Source: Rossellomorea vietnamensis
GTDB taxonomy: Bacteria; Bacillota; Bacilli; Bacillales; Bacillaceae_B
Direction: 5' to 3'
DNA length: 64,000 nucleotides
NCBI RefSeq assembly: GCF_008180615.1
Contig: NZ_VTEH01000003.1
Location: 418-64,417 of the forward strand
Shown in pieces: positions 25,810-36,428 of this stretch. The notes beneath the pieces are model-generated. The model made no database searches and had not been told where the DNA came from. It saw only the letters and a program-made list of their open reading frames with translations. The translations under genes were made by a program, and so were the position numbers. Numbering within the stretch: the stretch's first letter is position 1; the number at the start of each line of letters is the position of its first letter.

Positions 25810-27513
25810 TTGTTACAGGAACTTTCGATAAAAAACTTCGCAATCATTGACGAATTGACAGTCTCCATCGAAGAGGGACTGACGGTGCTTACAGGAGAAA
25901 CAGGTGCAGGAAAATCCATCATAATCGATGCCGTTCATCTCCTAGTAGGCGGCAGGGGATCATCCGAGTTTGTCAGACATGGTGAAAAAAAGGCTGAAAT
26001 TGAAGGGTTATTTACTTTGGAAGATGAAAAACATCCCTGCTATAAAAAAGCGGAAGAATTCGGGATTGAAGTCGAAGAAGGTATGATGATCCTTAGAAGG
26101 GATATTTCAGCACAAGGAAAAAGCGTCTGCAGAATAAACGGAAAATTGGTTACGATTGCGATCTTAAGGGAATTAGGCTCAACGCTCATCGATATCCACG
26201 GCCAGCATGAACACCAGGAACTAATGAATGAAACTCTTCATCTTACCTTGCTGGATCAGTTTGCTTCAGCTCAGTTGAAAACATCTCTTCAAAACTACCG
26301 GGAAGTTTATAAAGAGTTTGAAGCTGTTCAAGACCGTTTGAAAAAATATAACGAGAATGAACAGGAAATGGCTCACAGGCTTGATTTAATTCAATTTCAG
26401 TTGTCTGAGATAGAAAATGCCTCTCTGGTTCCCGGAGAGGATGAGTCACTCATCGAAGAGAAGAATAAGCTGATGAATTTCGAGAAACTCTTTCAATCCC
26501 TTCAGAACTGTTACAACAGTATTCAGGGAGAAGGCCGCGGTTTGGATTGGACAGGCCTGGCCATGAGTCACTTAGAGGGTGCAGCTGAAATCGACTCTAA
26601 ATACGACGGGCTCATGGAAGCAGTCTCTAACAGTTTTTATCTGCTGGAGGAAGCTGCAGGAACCGTGCGTTCCGAATTGGATGAGCTGGAATTTGAGCCG
26701 GACCGGCTGAACGTCATTGAAGGCCGCTTAAATGAAATTAATACACTGAAGAGAAAATATGGCTCATCCATAGAAGAAATCCTGGAATACAGTTCTGCCA
26801 TTGAGGAAGAAATCGAAACAGTGACAAATAAAGATACACTTATTCATGATTTGGAAAAGAAGCTGCAGTCATTAGAGAAGGATTTGTACTTGGAAGCAGA
26901 GCAGCTTTCTTCTATTCGCAAGAAAGCGGCAAAAAGGCTGACAGCTAAGATTCATGAACAATTGAAGGAACTGTATATGGATAAAACCACCTTTGAAGTG
27001 CGATTTATTCAGGAGCCTTCCAAGTCCGGCGGATTCAAATACAGAAAAGATGGAGCGGATCAGATAGAATTTTATATCTCCCCTAACCCAGGGGAACCAT
27101 TAAAGCCCCTTTCAAAAGTGGCTTCAGGAGGAGAGCTTTCGCGAGTCATGCTTGCTTTAAAAACGATCTTTTCAAAGCACCAGGGCATCACATCGATCAT
27201 ATTTGACGAGGTGGATACAGGTGTAAGCGGGCGTGTGGCACAGGCAATCGCCGAGAAGATTTATCAGGTGTCGGTAAATTCACAAGTAATGTGCATTTCC
27301 CACCTTCCGCAAGTAGCTGCGATGGCTGATTCCCATTTGTATATTGCCAAGAAATCAACAAGAGGCCGGACAAGCACTTCCGTTACGTCCCTGAAAGTAG
27401 AAGAAAAGATAAGGGAAATCGGAAGGATGATATCCGGTGTTGAGATTACGGATTTGACAAGGGAGCATGCCAAAGAACTGCTCAGCCTTGCAGAGTCCAT
27501 TAAAAGTAAATAA
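25810..27513 (+). CDS. recN: DNA repair protein RecN
   Basis: This 567-residue SMC-like ATPase gathers broken DNA ends in double-strand break repair. Walker A is TGETGAGKSIIIDAV (about 29-43). The coiled-coil arms span about 150-390. The ABC signature is VASGGELSRVMLALK (about 437-451), with Walker B SIIFDEVDTGVSG (about 465-477). The start is TTG 25810 with GAGGTGA at 7 nt. A terminator follows. The length is normal. Confidence 0.95.
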   Translation: MLQELSIKNFAIIDELTVSIEEGLTVLTGETGAGKSIIIDAVHLLVGGRGSSEFVRHGEKKAEIEGLFTLEDEKHPCYKKAEEFGIEVEEGMMILRRDISAQGKSVCRINGKLVTIAILRELGSTLIDIHGQHEHQELMNETLHLTLLDQFASAQLKTSLQNYREVYKEFEAVQDRLKKYNENEQEMAHRLDLIQFQLSEIENASLVPGEDESLIEEKNKLMNFEKLFQSLQNCYNSIQGEGRGLDWTGLAMSHLEGAAEIDSKYDGLMEAVSNSFYLLEEAAGTVRSELDELEFEPDRLNVIEGRLNEINTLKRKYGSSIEEILEYSSAIEEEIETVTNKDTLIHDLEKKLQSLEKDLYLEAEQLSSIRKKAAKRLTAKIHEQLKELYMDKTTFEVRFIQEPSKSGGFKYRKDGADQIEFYISPNPGEPLKPLSKVASGGELSRVMLALKTIFSKHQGITSIIFDEVDTGVSGRVAQAIAEKIYQVSVNSQVMCISHLPQVAAMADSHLYIAKKSTRGRTSTSVTSLKVEEKIREIGRMISGVEITDLTREHAKELLSLAESIKSK

Positions 27514-27521
27514 TTATGAGA

Positions 27522-27560
27522 AGCTTCAGAACCACAACGGTTTTGGAGCTTTTTTTTTTT
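27522..27560 (+). terminator. Terminator of recN
   Basis: An imperfect AGCT...AACC / GGTT...AGCT stem is followed by at least ten T residues. Confidence 0.85.
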
Positions 27561-27770
27561 CTATGTATAGTTTTACTGGGGCTGTGTCAATTTAATCCTA
27601 TTATGTCTGATGTGCAAAGATTTATTCATCTTTTACAGCATTCCCACTGCTATCCAAAATGGGTAGCTTTTTTTACTGAACGGCTGTTATAAATGTTCTC
27701 TTTCAAGGCAAAATTAAAACTGTAGCCAAGAAGAAAGTGTGTGTGGATTAGAAGCGAGGAGAGTGAAAAA

Positions 27771-29057
27771 ATGAATTCAGATTTACTAAGGAAATTGATT
27801 GGTGGAATTCTCCTTGTTTCACTTTGCTTCATAGGTTTTTTGAAACCTGTTCAACAATATATCCAACTTCCAAATAAAATAGTCATGATGCAGGATGAAG
27901 AAGTTATTCTTCCGAAGGCGGCACCTGTATCGGCGATGTCAGCTTCTCATTCGAAATTGGCACTGAAGGATACGACGGAAGCTTTAACGATTCAGGCTGA
28001 TGCTGCCGGGAAAGAGGAAGTACTCCTTGAACTCGCAGGTGTTCCTATAAAGAAGGTTGATGTGGAAGTTATCAAGGACTTCAAAGTCATTCCGGGAGGG
28101 CAGTCCATTGGAGTGAAATTGAATACCTTGGGTGTACTGGTGGTAGGTCACCATTTGGTTCAGACGGAAGGCGGCAAAGTATCCCCTGGTGAGAAGGCGG
28201 GAATACAAGTCGGAGATATGATTACGGAAATAAACGGCGAAAAAATTGAAGAGCTTGCAGATGTGGCACCTTTTGTTCAAGAAGCAGGTGAAAGTAAGGA
28301 TGCTTTAGATGTTATTGTCAGAAGGGATCAAGAAACAATCCAAACTGAATTGAAACCAATGAAAGACAGTAATGAAAATTCCTATAAACTTGGGTTATAT
28401 ATCCGTGATGCTGCGGCAGGAATCGGTACGATGACATTCTACGATCCAAACTCCAAAAAGTATGGAGCTCTGGGCCATGTGATTTCTGATATGGATACCA
28501 AGAAGCCAATCGTTGTAGAAGATGGCGAAATCGTCCACAGTACGGTCACTTCAATTGAGAAGGGCAGCAACGGCAAGCCTGGAGAGAAACTGGCCAGGTT
28601 CACCGGAGATAAAGAAATCATCGGGGACATTACACGCAACAGCCCGTTTGGAATATTTGGAAAACTTAACAGAGATATCAAAAATGGAATGCTGGATAAA
28701 GCACTGCCGATTGCTCTGTCTCATCAAATCAAAGAAGGGCCTGCTCAGATACTGACTGTGGTGGATGGTGAAGAAGTGGAGCTTTACGATATTGAAATCG
28801 TCAGCACCATCCCACAGAAATTCCCTGCGACAAAAGGGATGGTCATCAAAGTGACAGACCCTGACCTTTTGGATAAAACAGGAGGTATTGTACAGGGAAT
28901 GAGCGGCAGTCCGATCATCCAGGACGGAAAGTTGATCGGTGCAGTGACACACGTATTTGTAAACGATCCAACTTCGGGGTATGGTGTTCACATCGAGTGG
29001 ATGTTAAACGAAGCAGGGATCAACATCTATGAAGAAGGAAGAGAAAAAGCTAGTTGA
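27771..29057 (+). CDS. spoIVB: SpoIVB serine peptidase
   Basis: This 428-residue forespore protease is secreted into the intermembrane space, where it triggers SpoIVFB-dependent processing of pro-sigma-K. It has an N-terminal membrane anchor (about 8-27), a PDZ domain (about 110-195, [21 protein letters not shown]) and a S55 peptidase domain. The nucleophile is in [25 protein letters not shown] near residue 376. ATG 27771 has GAGGAGAG upstream; GTG 27741 is rejected. spo0A follows, as in B. subtilis. Confidence 0.94.
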   Translation: MNSDLLRKLIGGILLVSLCFIGFLKPVQQYIQLPNKIVMMQDEEVILPKAAPVSAMSASHSKLALKDTTEALTIQADAAGKEEVLLELAGVPIKKVDVEVIKDFKVIPGGQSIGVKLNTLGVLVVGHHLVQTEGGKVSPGEKAGIQVGDMITEINGEKIEELADVAPFVQEAGESKDALDVIVRRDQETIQTELKPMKDSNENSYKLGLYIRDAAAGIGTMTFYDPNSKKYGALGHVISDMDTKKPIVVEDGEIVHSTVTSIEKGSNGKPGEKLARFTGDKEIIGDITRNSPFGIFGKLNRDIKNGMLDKALPIALSHQIKEGPAQILTVVDGEEVELYDIEIVSTIPQKFPATKGMVIKVTDPDLLDKTGGIVQGMSGSPIIQDGKLIGAVTHVFVNDPTSGYGVHIEWMLNEAGINIYEEGREKAS

Positions 29058-29086
29058 CAGGCGGGTGATACCGTCTGTTTTTTTTG
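29055..29086 (+). terminator. Probable terminator of spoIVB
   Basis: ACAGGCGGGT and ACCGTCTGT pair around GAT, followed by eight or more T. Confidence 0.75.
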
Positions 29087-29095
29087 TTAAATAAA

Positions 29096-29135
29096 GGCTC
29101 TTTTCGTAAACTTGGTTGCTATTTCAGTTGATTTT
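29096..29135 (+). mobile_element. Left-end fragment of the miniature ISL3-like element
   Basis: GGCTCTTTTCGTAAACTTGG starts at 29096 after the AT-rich TTAAATAAA, the same target type as the full copy at 51590. The right end was not found. The following 200 bp hold no gene I can support. Confidence 0.6.
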
Positions 29136-29341
29136 TTAAAAAACGTACCATAAAAAAGTTGGAATTCATAAGAAAACGGTACGATAAAGCCAAGTGCAAT
29201 CGATGAACTTATATAAAGTGAACAGGAACCTATAAGTTGTTCAAAACAAAGGTTAAAATGAATAATATCAACGAAGGAAAGAAGGCCCAGAGTAAGTCCA
29301 GTTAAGGAGAGAAACCTCATTAACGGTTTAAAAAAGCAGGT

Positions 29342-29516
29342 TTTTCAATCAACATATTTCTGTTAAAATACAGATGTAAAGATTTTTCGACAAACCAATA
29401 AAGCTGATATCGAATCAGGTCGAAAATAAGAGAAATCTAAAGGAAAGGCAAGAAAATATATTATTTTTGAGATTTTTTTAAAAAATAAGAGGATTTCTTA
29501 TTGCTTTGTCGAAAAT
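29342..29516 (+). promoter_or_regulatory. spo0A control region: vegetative and sigma-H promoters with 0A boxes
   Basis: A weak sigma-A pair is TTTTCA (29342-29347) and TAAAAT (29364-29369), 16 bp apart. An 0A box in reverse, TTCGACA, lies at 29386-29392. A second, TGTCGAA, lies at 29507-29513. The sigma-H-like elements AGGATTT (29490-29496) and CGAAAAT (29510-29516) are 13 bp apart, with the second 0A box over the -10. This reproduces the Pv/Ps switching design known in B. subtilis. Confidence 0.7.
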
Positions 29517-29578
29517 TTACTTTAGAATGAAAATAGAGATTGGATATGGAACATATCGGATTGAGGAGGAAAACTGTA

Positions 29579-30358
29579 GTGAATTCAATTAAAGTGTGTG
29601 TAGTAGATGATAATCGTGAGTTAGTATCGTTACTTGAGGAGTATATTTCATCCCAAAATGACATGGAGGTCGTTGGGGTCGCCCATAATGGACAGGAATG
29701 CCTGGAAATGCTCGATGAAGTGGAGCCGGATGTTATTGTATTAGATATCATCATGCCGCATCTGGATGGCTTGGCGGTGCTTGAACGCATCAGGGAACGC
29801 AAGGTTATTCCTAATGTAATCATGCTGACTGCTTTCGGACAGGAAGACGTAACAAAGAAAGCTGTTGATTTAGGGGCTTCCTATTTTATTCTAAAGCCAT
29901 TTGACATGGAAAATCTGGTCAGCCATATCCGTCAGGTAAGTGGAAAATCAAGTCCGATCTTCAGAAAATCATCTACGACACGATCTGCTGCAGAATCTAA
30001 GCCCAGGAATCTTGATGCCAACATTACAAGCATCATTCATGAAATCGGTGTTCCTGCCCATATCAAAGGATATCTTTATTTGCGAGAAGCCATCTCCATG
30101 GTATACAAAGATATAGAGCTTTTGGGTTCAATTACTAAAGTTCTCTATCCTGATATTGCCAAGAAGTTTAATACGACCGCCAGCCGGGTGGAACGCGCTA
30201 TCCGTCATGCCATCGAAGTTGCCTGGAGCCGAGGAAATATTGATTCCATTTCCAATTTATTCGGATATACAGTAAGCATGAGCAAAGCTAAGCCTACCAA
30301 CAGCGAATTCATCGCGATGGTTGCCGATAAGCTTCGTTTGGAGCATAAAGCTTCTTGA
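29579..30358 (+). CDS. spo0A: Sporulation master regulator Spo0A
   Basis: This 259-residue response regulator controls sporulation entry. The receiver domain (about 1-122) has the acidic pocket VVDDN, the phosphoacceptor in [11 protein letters not shown] near D55, the conserved T in MLTAFGQ and K in ILKPFD. A variable linker leads to the DNA-binding domain (about 145-259) with [21 protein letters not shown] and the invariant C-terminus KLRLEHKAS. The start is GTG 29579 with AGGAGG at 9 nt. Confidence 0.97.
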   Translation: MNSIKVCVVDDNRELVSLLEEYISSQNDMEVVGVAHNGQECLEMLDEVEPDVIVLDIIMPHLDGLAVLERIRERKVIPNVIMLTAFGQEDVTKKAVDLGASYFILKPFDMENLVSHIRQVSGKSSPIFRKSSTTRSAAESKPRNLDANITSIIHEIGVPAHIKGYLYLREAISMVYKDIELLGSITKVLYPDIAKKFNTTASRVERAIRHAIEVAWSRGNIDSISNLFGYTVSMSKAKPTNSEFIAMVADKLRLEHKAS

Positions 30359-30409
30359 AAGAGTGAGGATTAATAAAAGCAATTATACTTTATAAGGGTA
30401 AATATAAAC

Positions 30410-30446
30410 AACCTGGTAAATCATTTGGTTTACCAGGTTTTATTTT
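30410..30446 (+). terminator. Terminator of spo0A
   Basis: AACCTGGTAAA and TTTACCAGGTT form a perfect 11-bp stem, then TTATTTTT. Confidence 0.93.
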
Positions 30447-30520
30447 TCGTTAATGTGATAGAGGGTATGGACTCATAGAGGCCGATAATCTTTCAGCCGT
30501 ATGAAAAGGAGTTGTTTTTT

Positions 30521-31252
30521 ATGACATTGATATTTGCACACCGTGGATCTGCAGGCACCCACCCCGAAAATACCATGGAAGCTTTTGTGGAGGGAGAACG
30601 AGCGGGTGCCGCTGGAATGGAGCTGGACGTACAGCTTACTAAAGACGGTGAAGTAGTCGTGATTCATGATGAAACTGTTGACAGGACGACAAATGGAAAA
30701 GGTTTTATCAAGGATTTAACACTTAAAGAAATTAAAAAGCTGGATGCCAGTTTTAAATTTAAAAAGCTATTGCAAAAGGTACGGATTCCGACTCTCAGGG
30801 AAGTTTTTGACTGGATGAAAACAAATGAAATGATTTGCAATATCGAATTGAAGAATGGAATCATTCCCTATCCTCAGCTCGAAGAAAAGGTGTTGTCACT
30901 TATTGAGGAATATGGTTATCAGGACAGAACCATCATCTCTTCATTTAATCACTATTCAATTGTGCATTGTTACAGACTCAATCCAGAAGTCGAAATTGCC
31001 CCTCTGTACTCTAATGGCTTGTTCATGCCATGGGTATATGCCCAGTCAATAAATGCCAAGGCGATTCATCCTAATGTAAAGGTTGCGCCGGATGCACTGA
31101 TCATTGACTCCATGAAAGCTGGAATTGCAGTGAGGCCTTACACGATAAATAGTGAGGCACTTATGGAAAGGCTGTTTGCTATTCAGTGTTCAGCCATAAT
31201 AACAGATTATCCTGAGAAAGCTGTTGAGCTTAAAAAGTCAATGGGAGTGTAA
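30521..31252 (+). CDS. yqiK: Glycerophosphodiester phosphodiesterase (YqiK)
   Basis: This 243-residue GDPD-family enzyme hydrolyses glycerophosphodiesters to glycerol 3-phosphate and an alcohol. No signal peptide is seen, so it is probably cytosolic. Motifs are FAHRGSAGTHPENTMEAF (catalytic histidine and metal ligands, about 4-21), MELDVQLTKDGEVVVIHDETVDRTTNG (about 36-62) and NIELK near 109. ATG 30521 has AAGGAG upstream. It matches yqiK of B. subtilis by position. Confidence 0.92.
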   Translation: MTLIFAHRGSAGTHPENTMEAFVEGERAGAAGMELDVQLTKDGEVVVIHDETVDRTTNGKGFIKDLTLKEIKKLDASFKFKKLLQKVRIPTLREVFDWMKTNEMICNIELKNGIIPYPQLEEKVLSLIEEYGYQDRTIISSFNHYSIVHCYRLNPEVEIAPLYSNGLFMPWVYAQSINAKAIHPNVKVAPDALIIDSMKAGIAVRPYTINSEALMERLFAIQCSAIITDYPEKAVELKKSMGV

Positions 31253-31353
31253 GTATACAAACTGGATGGCCATCATCAAGTTATGAATTTAAAGCGTAAT
31301 TAAACTTATTCAGTAAAATAAATGGCGTTTTAACTCTTCATCATTTCGAACCA

Positions 31354-31391
31354 AAAAAAATCTATCCTCTGAAATAAGGGTAGATTTTTTT
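31354..31391 (+). terminator. Terminator after yqiK
   Basis: AAAATCTATCCT and AGGGTAGATTTT pair, followed by TTTTT. Confidence 0.85.
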
Positions 31392-31486
31392 GTTCGGGAA
31401 ATTTTTGAGTAACCTAAGGGGGATAACTTTTAATCGTGTAATTATCAGTTTCTGCGCTCGGGGGTTCATTTTGAGATTCAAACGGA

Positions 31487-31722
31487 CTCAGCTCCTCGGG
31501 GTCAAATAACCCCAAGAGAATAAAAGGAAAGACCGCCTTTTTTTCTCTTTCGAACATCTGCCTGTCGGAGCTGATCGAGGCGCTTCCGCTTTTGTTCCGT
31601 CCAGCTTCAGCGCCTAGCTCCTCGGGGTCAAATAACCCAAAGAGAATAAAAGGAAAGACCGCCTTTTTTTCTCTTTGGAACATTTGCCTGTCAGAGCTGA
31701 TCGAGGCGCTTCCGCTTTTGTT
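31487..31722 (+). repeat. Tandem pair of 126-bp hairpin repeat, second locus
   Basis: GCTCCTCGGG recurs at 31491 and 31617 (period 126). The units match those at 25001-25250 in both outer and inner hairpin arms; the first unit lacks its left end. The pair lies just downstream of the minus-strand yqzF stop and could act as its terminator. Confidence 0.85.
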
Positions 31723-31723
31723 C

Positions 31724-31966
31724 TTAAGATTTCCTGTCTCTGAAACGGTCTTGAACTTTATTTCTTTTTCGATCTCTATGAAGGATGAAGCCGGCAATGA
31801 AGCCTAAGCCCCCTAAGAAAAACAGAAGTCCCAGAACGAATTGCAGCCAAAGCGCTGGAAAAGGCGGTTGAAGGATTCCAAAAAGCATATCTCTCATCAA
31901 TTTTATTCCCAATGCTGCCAATGCTCCCGGGATCAGCATGATGATCAAAGCAATCAATCTTTGCAT
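31724..31966 (-). CDS. yqzF: DUF2627 family membrane protein (YqzF)
   Basis: This 80-residue protein has two hydrophobic helices (about 5-23 and 40-64). The motif RLIALIIMLIPGALAALGIKLMRDMLFGI is typical of the Bacillus YqzF/DUF2627 family, followed by a basic tail. GAGGAG precedes the ATG on the minus strand. It is divergent from bkdR. Function is unknown. Confidence 0.9.
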   Translation of the reverse strand: MQRLIALIIMLIPGALAALGIKLMRDMLFGILQPPFPALWLQFVLGLLFFLGGLGFIAGFILHRDRKRNKVQDRFRDRKS

Positions 31967-32099
31967 AGCTGTATTCTCCTCTAAATTTTGATTCAGGAGT
32001 CATTATATCACATAAGAAATTTGTCAACCAAAGGAAGTTGCGCTAAAATAAGAGAGTATGAAAGATATTGCAGTCTCAATACCAAGAGGTGGAAAGAAC

Positions 32100-34178
32100 T
32101 TGCAAAAGGTTTTAGTAGTTGGCGGTGGAAAAGGCGGAATAGCAATTCTAAGAATTTTGGGGGAAACCTCAATGCTTGAAGTGGCAGCTGTTTGCGACCT
32201 GAATGAAGAGAGTCCGGGAATCCGATATGCAAAAGATAATGGAATACCTTTCGGAAATGACTGGAGAAATTTTCTCAATGAAGAAATAGATATCATTATA
32301 GAAGTCACGGGTGACCAGGCTGTATTTGAGTCCCTCAGAGAAGCCAGAGGGAAAAATGCTGTCGTCATTCCGGGAAGTGTAGCCTATTTGGTTGCGAAGC
32401 TTCTGAAGGAAAAAGAACATCTTATTGACGAAATGAAGTTCGGCAATTTCAAGCGTGATCTTATCTTGAATTCTACTGGAGATGGGATGGTAGGGATTGA
32501 TACCAGCGGAACCATTATTTTATTCAATAGAAGTGCTGAAAAAATGATTGGGACGGCTGCCGCGGATGCTCTGGGTAAACACATTTCCGAAGTAATTCCT
32601 AAGAGTGAGCTGCCGCGAGTGCTTGAAACACAACGAAATGAAATCAATAAAGAGCTCGTTTTGGAAAATGGGTTAAAAATCATTACCAACCGAATTCCGA
32701 TGATTACAGAGGATGACGAGGTCATGGGAGCCTTTTCCGTGTTCAAGGATATTACGGACGTCGTTAATCTGGCAGAGGAAATTACCGACCTCAGAGAAAT
32801 TCAGACCATGCTTCAAGCCATCATTCAATCAAGTGATGATGCCATATCGGTAGTGGATGAAGAAGGAAAAGGAATTTTGATTAACCCTGCATATACAAGG
32901 ATAACCGGTCTCACCGAGGAAGAAATCATCGGTAAACCGGCAACTGCTGACATATCTGAAGGGGAAAGTATTCATTTGAAGGTCCTTCAGACCAGGAGAG
33001 CTATAAGAGGAAGCAAGATGAGGGTCGGCCCCAACAAAAAAGAGGTCATTGTTAATGTTGCCCCCATTATTGTTGATGGAAAACTCAAAGGCAGTGTCGG
33101 TGTCATTCATGATGTCTCCGAGATCCAGTCATTGACGAATGAATTGGACAGGGCCAGGCGGATTATTAGAACCCTGGAAGCCAAGTACTCCTTCGATGAT
33201 ATCGTCGGTGTTTCGGAAGAGATGAACCTGGCAGTCGAACAAGCGAAACTTGGTGCCAAGACACCTGCGACCGTTTTACTCAGAGGAGAATCCGGAACGG
33301 GAAAAGAGTTATTCGCCCATGCTATCCATAATGCCAGTGACAGGAAATATAATAAATTTATTCGAGTGAATTGTGCTGCGATTTCGGAGAACCTTCTTGA
33401 AAGCGAACTTTTCGGTTATGAGGATGGTGCTTTCTCCGGGGCCAAGCGCGGAGGGAAGAAAGGGTTATTTGAAGAAGCGAATAACGGCAGTATCTTTCTT
33501 GACGAAATCGGTGAATTGAAAGCGGATACCCAGGCCAAGCTCCTGAGAGTACTGCAGGAAAGCGAAATTGTAAGAGTGGGCGGAACGAAATCCATTAGTA
33601 TTAATGTAAGGGTGATTGCGGCGACCAATGTGAACCTTGAAAAAGCAATCGCCATCGGAAGCTTCCGTGAAGATCTTTACTACAGGCTGAACAGAATGCC
33701 GATTCAGATCCCTCCTTTGCGGACCAGGAAAATTGATATTCCAACTTTATGCGAGGTGCTCATTCATAAAATCAACCAGGATTACGGGCGTAATGTTGAA
33801 GGGATCAAGCCTTCCGCAATGGATAAGCTGATGGATTATCACTGGCCGGGTAATGTAAGGGAGCTGGAAAACATCCTCGGACGTGCGATAATATTCATGA
33901 AATACAATGAAACGATCATCGAACCGAAACATCTCCCTTTTTTAGAAAAAGCTCCAGAACGGAAGGACGCGGTGATTCTGCCTGCAGGTCCAGAAGGAAG
34001 TGACCTGGCTTCCATGCTGGTACAGTATGAAAAGAATATTATTAAAGAAGTTTTAGAGCATAATAAAGGCAATAAAACAGCTGCTGCCAAAGCACTGAAT
34101 ATTTCGGTGAGAAATTTGTATTATAAGCTTGAAAAACATAAAATTGAAGAGGATGGCATGCAGAATCTTGCAGACTGA
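32100..34178 (+). CDS. bkdR: Sigma-54-dependent activator BkdR
   Basis: This 692-residue enhancer-binding protein activates the bkd genes with RNA polymerase-sigma-54. The start is taken as TTG 32100, with GAGGTGG at 8 nt, yielding [13 protein letters not shown] and the 692-residue length I recall for B. subtilis BkdR. ATG 32058 has a weaker site. An N-terminal dinucleotide-fold-like domain (about 1-105) precedes two PAS domains (about 120-225 and 235-355). The AAA+ domain has GESGTGKE near 395 and the sigma-54 contact loop GAFSGA near 442. A Fis-type HTH lies at the end ([20 protein letters not shown]). Confidence 0.95.
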   Translation: MQKVLVVGGGKGGIAILRILGETSMLEVAAVCDLNEESPGIRYAKDNGIPFGNDWRNFLNEEIDIIIEVTGDQAVFESLREARGKNAVVIPGSVAYLVAKLLKEKEHLIDEMKFGNFKRDLILNSTGDGMVGIDTSGTIILFNRSAEKMIGTAAADALGKHISEVIPKSELPRVLETQRNEINKELVLENGLKIITNRIPMITEDDEVMGAFSVFKDITDVVNLAEEITDLREIQTMLQAIIQSSDDAISVVDEEGKGILINPAYTRITGLTEEEIIGKPATADISEGESIHLKVLQTRRAIRGSKMRVGPNKKEVIVNVAPIIVDGKLKGSVGVIHDVSEIQSLTNELDRARRIIRTLEAKYSFDDIVGVSEEMNLAVEQAKLGAKTPATVLLRGESGTGKELFAHAIHNASDRKYNKFIRVNCAAISENLLESELFGYEDGAFSGAKRGGKKGLFEEANNGSIFLDEIGELKADTQAKLLRVLQESEIVRVGGTKSISINVRVIAATNVNLEKAIAIGSFREDLYYRLNRMPIQIPPLRTRKIDIPTLCEVLIHKINQDYGRNVEGIKPSAMDKLMDYHWPGNVRELENILGRAIIFMKYNETIIEPKHLPFLEKAPERKDAVILPAGPEGSDLASMLVQYEKNIIKEVLEHNKGNKTAAAKALNISVRNLYYKLEKHKIEEDGMQNLAD

Positions 34179-34233
34179 GAAATATTTTGCATATGATTAT
34201 TCTCGATAATTAAGCGTTTTCATGTTTTGATAG

Positions 34234-34251
34234 TTGGCATGAATCTTGCAT
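34234..34251 (+). promoter_or_regulatory. Sigma-54 (-24/-12) promoter of the bkd operon
   Basis: TTGGCATGAATCTTGCAT matches the TGGCAY-N5-TTGCW consensus exactly in both elements, 50 bp before ptb and directly downstream of the sigma-54 activator gene. Confidence 0.93.
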
Positions 34252-34300
34252 GTGTATAAAAGTGTGAAGGCTAGTTTTAGGAAAGGGGTTGAAACACCTT

Positions 34301-35206
34301 ATGAAATTAGACAATTTAATAGAACAGGCAACCCAATTGAAAGATGCGACAGTTGCAGTCGCTGCGGCTGAAGATAGAGAAGTCCTGGAAGCTGTTTCTA
34401 TGGCAGTGGAACGCGGTATGGCAAAATTCCTGCTATTTGGTGACAGTGAAAAGATAAATGAAATTTTGAAAGCTGTTTCACCTAAGCTTTTAGAAAGTCC
34501 TGTTGTATCTGTTCTCCACGCAGGCAGTACGAAAGAAGCTGCAGAATCAGCTGTGAAGGCTGTGCGTAACAACGAGGCAACCGCTTTGATGAAAGGGAAT
34601 ATTGCCACTGCGGTGATACTAAAAGCAGTTTTGAATAAAGAATACGGTCTAAGAACCGGCAGTGCCTTATCCCACGTAGCGGTTTTCGAGATTCCGGGAT
34701 ATGACAGGCTGACTGTTTTGACAGATGCAGGGATGAATATCGCACCGGATCTTGAGCAGAAGGTACAAATCATCAATAATTCCGTCGGTGTTGCCAGACG
34801 AATCGGCATCGAGAACCCGAAAGTGGCTCCGCTTGCTGCTGTTGAAGTGGTAAATCCATCCATGCAGGCTACAGTGGATGCTGCGGTTCTTACCCAAATG
34901 AACAGAAGAGGGCAGATCAAAGGCTGTGTAGTTGATGGACCGCTTGCACTTGATAATGCCGTTTCGCTTGAGGCTGCGGAGCATAAAGGAATTCACAGCG
35001 AGGCTGCCGGCAAGGCTGATATTTTACTTGTTCCAAATATTGAAACAGGTAATGCACTATATAAATCACTTATATATTTTGCAAGGGCTAAGGTTGGAGC
35101 AGTCATTGCGGGAGCAAAGGCGCCTATCGTCCTTACTTCAAGAGCGGATAGTGCTGAAAGCAAAATGTATTCATTGGCATTGGCAATCTGTTCTGCCTCT
35201 AAATAA
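34301..35206 (+). CDS. ptb: Phosphate butyryltransferase
   Basis: This 301-residue acyltransferase converts butyryl- or branched acyl-CoA plus phosphate to the acyl phosphate. With Buk it yields ATP from branched-chain acyl-CoAs, or it runs in reverse to prime branched fatty acids. The family body is intact (LLFGDS, ALMKGNIATA, LSHVAVFEIPGYDRLTVLTDAGMNIAPDL, KGCVVDGPLALDNAVS, LVPNIETGNALYKSL). ATG 34301 is used; TTG 34289 touches the ribosome site. A miniature element is inserted at its stop codon. Confidence 0.93.
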   Translation: MKLDNLIEQATQLKDATVAVAAAEDREVLEAVSMAVERGMAKFLLFGDSEKINEILKAVSPKLLESPVVSVLHAGSTKEAAESAVKAVRNNEATALMKGNIATAVILKAVLNKEYGLRTGSALSHVAVFEIPGYDRLTVLTDAGMNIAPDLEQKVQIINNSVGVARRIGIENPKVAPLAAVEVVNPSMQATVDAAVLTQMNRRGQIKGCVVDGPLALDNAVSLEAAEHKGIHSEAAGKADILLVPNIETGNALYKSLIYFARAKVGAVIAGAKAPIVLTSRADSAESKMYSLALAICSASK

Positions 35207-35208
35207 AA

Positions 35209-35296
35209 GGCTGTTTGCGCATATATTGTTGCTTGAGGAAAATCCCAAGAGCCGGATTTTTCCCCGGATACTAAGGGATTTTCTCTGAGCCGAGCC
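35209..35296 (-). mobile_element. Miniature ISL3-like element, internally deleted, between ptb and bcd
   Basis: It starts GGCTGTTTGCGC and ends GAGCC, with internal GATTTTTCCCCGGATACTAAG of the family. Flanks AAATAAAA (35201-35208) and AAATAAAC (35297-35304) match in 7 of 8 bases. The ptb stop codon lies inside the left flank. Confidence 0.75.
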
Positions 35297-35333
35297 AAAT
35301 AAACATAAAAACATACTCAGGGAGGAAACAAAA

Positions 35334-36428
35334 ATGAAAATCTTTACTTACATGGAGAAATACGACTACGAGCAATTACTATTCTGCCAGGATGAAAACT
35401 CAGGATTGAAAGCGATCATCGGCATTCACGATACTACACTTGGGCCTGCTCTTGGCGGTACCCGCATGTGGACCTATGAATCCGAGGAAGCAGCCATTGA
35501 GGATGCTCTTCGCCTTGCAAAAGGAATGACATACAAGAATGCGGCAGCAGGCCTGAATCTTGGTGGAGGAAAGACTGTTATCATCGGAGATCCCCGCAAA
35601 GATAAAAACGAAGAGATGTTCCGTGCATTCGGACGTTTCATACAAGGTTTGAACGGACGCTACATAACTGCAGAAGACGTGGGAACTACTGTGGCTGATA
35701 TGGATCTTATCCATGAAGAAACTGATTATGTAACAGGTATTTCGCCGGCATTCGGTTCTTCTGGTAACCCTTCTCCAGTAACGGCATACGGTGTGTACCG
35801 CGGAATGAAAGCAGCTGCTAAGGAAGCTTTCGGAACAGATTCACTTGAAGGTAAAACGATTGCCGTCCAAGGTGTAGGAAACGTTGCCTTCACACTTTGC
35901 CGCCACTTACATGAAGAAGGCGCAAAGCTGATCGTTACGGATATCAACAAAGAAGCTGTTCAGCGTGCCGTTGAGGAGTTCGGTGCCAAAGCAGTAGACA
36001 TCAATGAAATTTACAGTGTGGATTGTGACATTTATGCTCCATGTGCATTGGGAGCAGTAATCAATGATGAAACGATCCCTCAGATAAAAGCAAAAGTAAT
36101 TGCAGGTGCTGCAAACAATCAGCTTAAAGATACAGCACATGGTGACACTATTCATGAAATGGGTATTGTTTATGCCCCTGACTATGTAATCAATGCCGGC
36201 GGAGTAATCAATGTTGCTGACGAGCTTTATGGTTACAATCGTGACCGTGCGATGAAAAAGGTAGAGGGAATTTACAATAACGTTGAGCGTGTAATTGAAA
36301 TCGCAAAGCGTGACGGAATCCCAACATACCTTGCAGCTGACCGCATGGCTGAAGAGAGAATCGAAAGAAACCGCAAGTCTCGCAGCCAGTTTCTGCAAAA
36401 CGGGAAGCACATTTTAAGCTACCGCTAA
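35334..36428 (+). CDS. bcd: Leucine (branched-chain amino acid) dehydrogenase
   Basis: This 364-residue NAD-dependent enzyme oxidatively deaminates leucine, isoleucine and valine to the 2-keto acids used by the dehydrogenase complex encoded downstream. Motifs are [10 protein letters not shown] (about 42-51) and [21 protein letters not shown], with catalytic Lys near 80. The Rossmann [21 protein letters not shown] lies near 182-202 and [18 protein letters not shown] near 283-300. AGGAGG precedes ATG. The length is normal. Confidence 0.95.
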   Translation: MKIFTYMEKYDYEQLLFCQDENSGLKAIIGIHDTTLGPALGGTRMWTYESEEAAIEDALRLAKGMTYKNAAAGLNLGGGKTVIIGDPRKDKNEEMFRAFGRFIQGLNGRYITAEDVGTTVADMDLIHEETDYVTGISPAFGSSGNPSPVTAYGVYRGMKAAAKEAFGTDSLEGKTIAVQGVGNVAFTLCRHLHEEGAKLIVTDINKEAVQRAVEEFGAKAVDINEIYSVDCDIYAPCALGAVINDETIPQIKAKVIAGAANNQLKDTAHGDTIHEMGIVYAPDYVINAGGVINVADELYGYNRDRAMKKVEGIYNNVERVIEIAKRDGIPTYLAADRMAEERIERNRKSRSQFLQNGKHILSYR

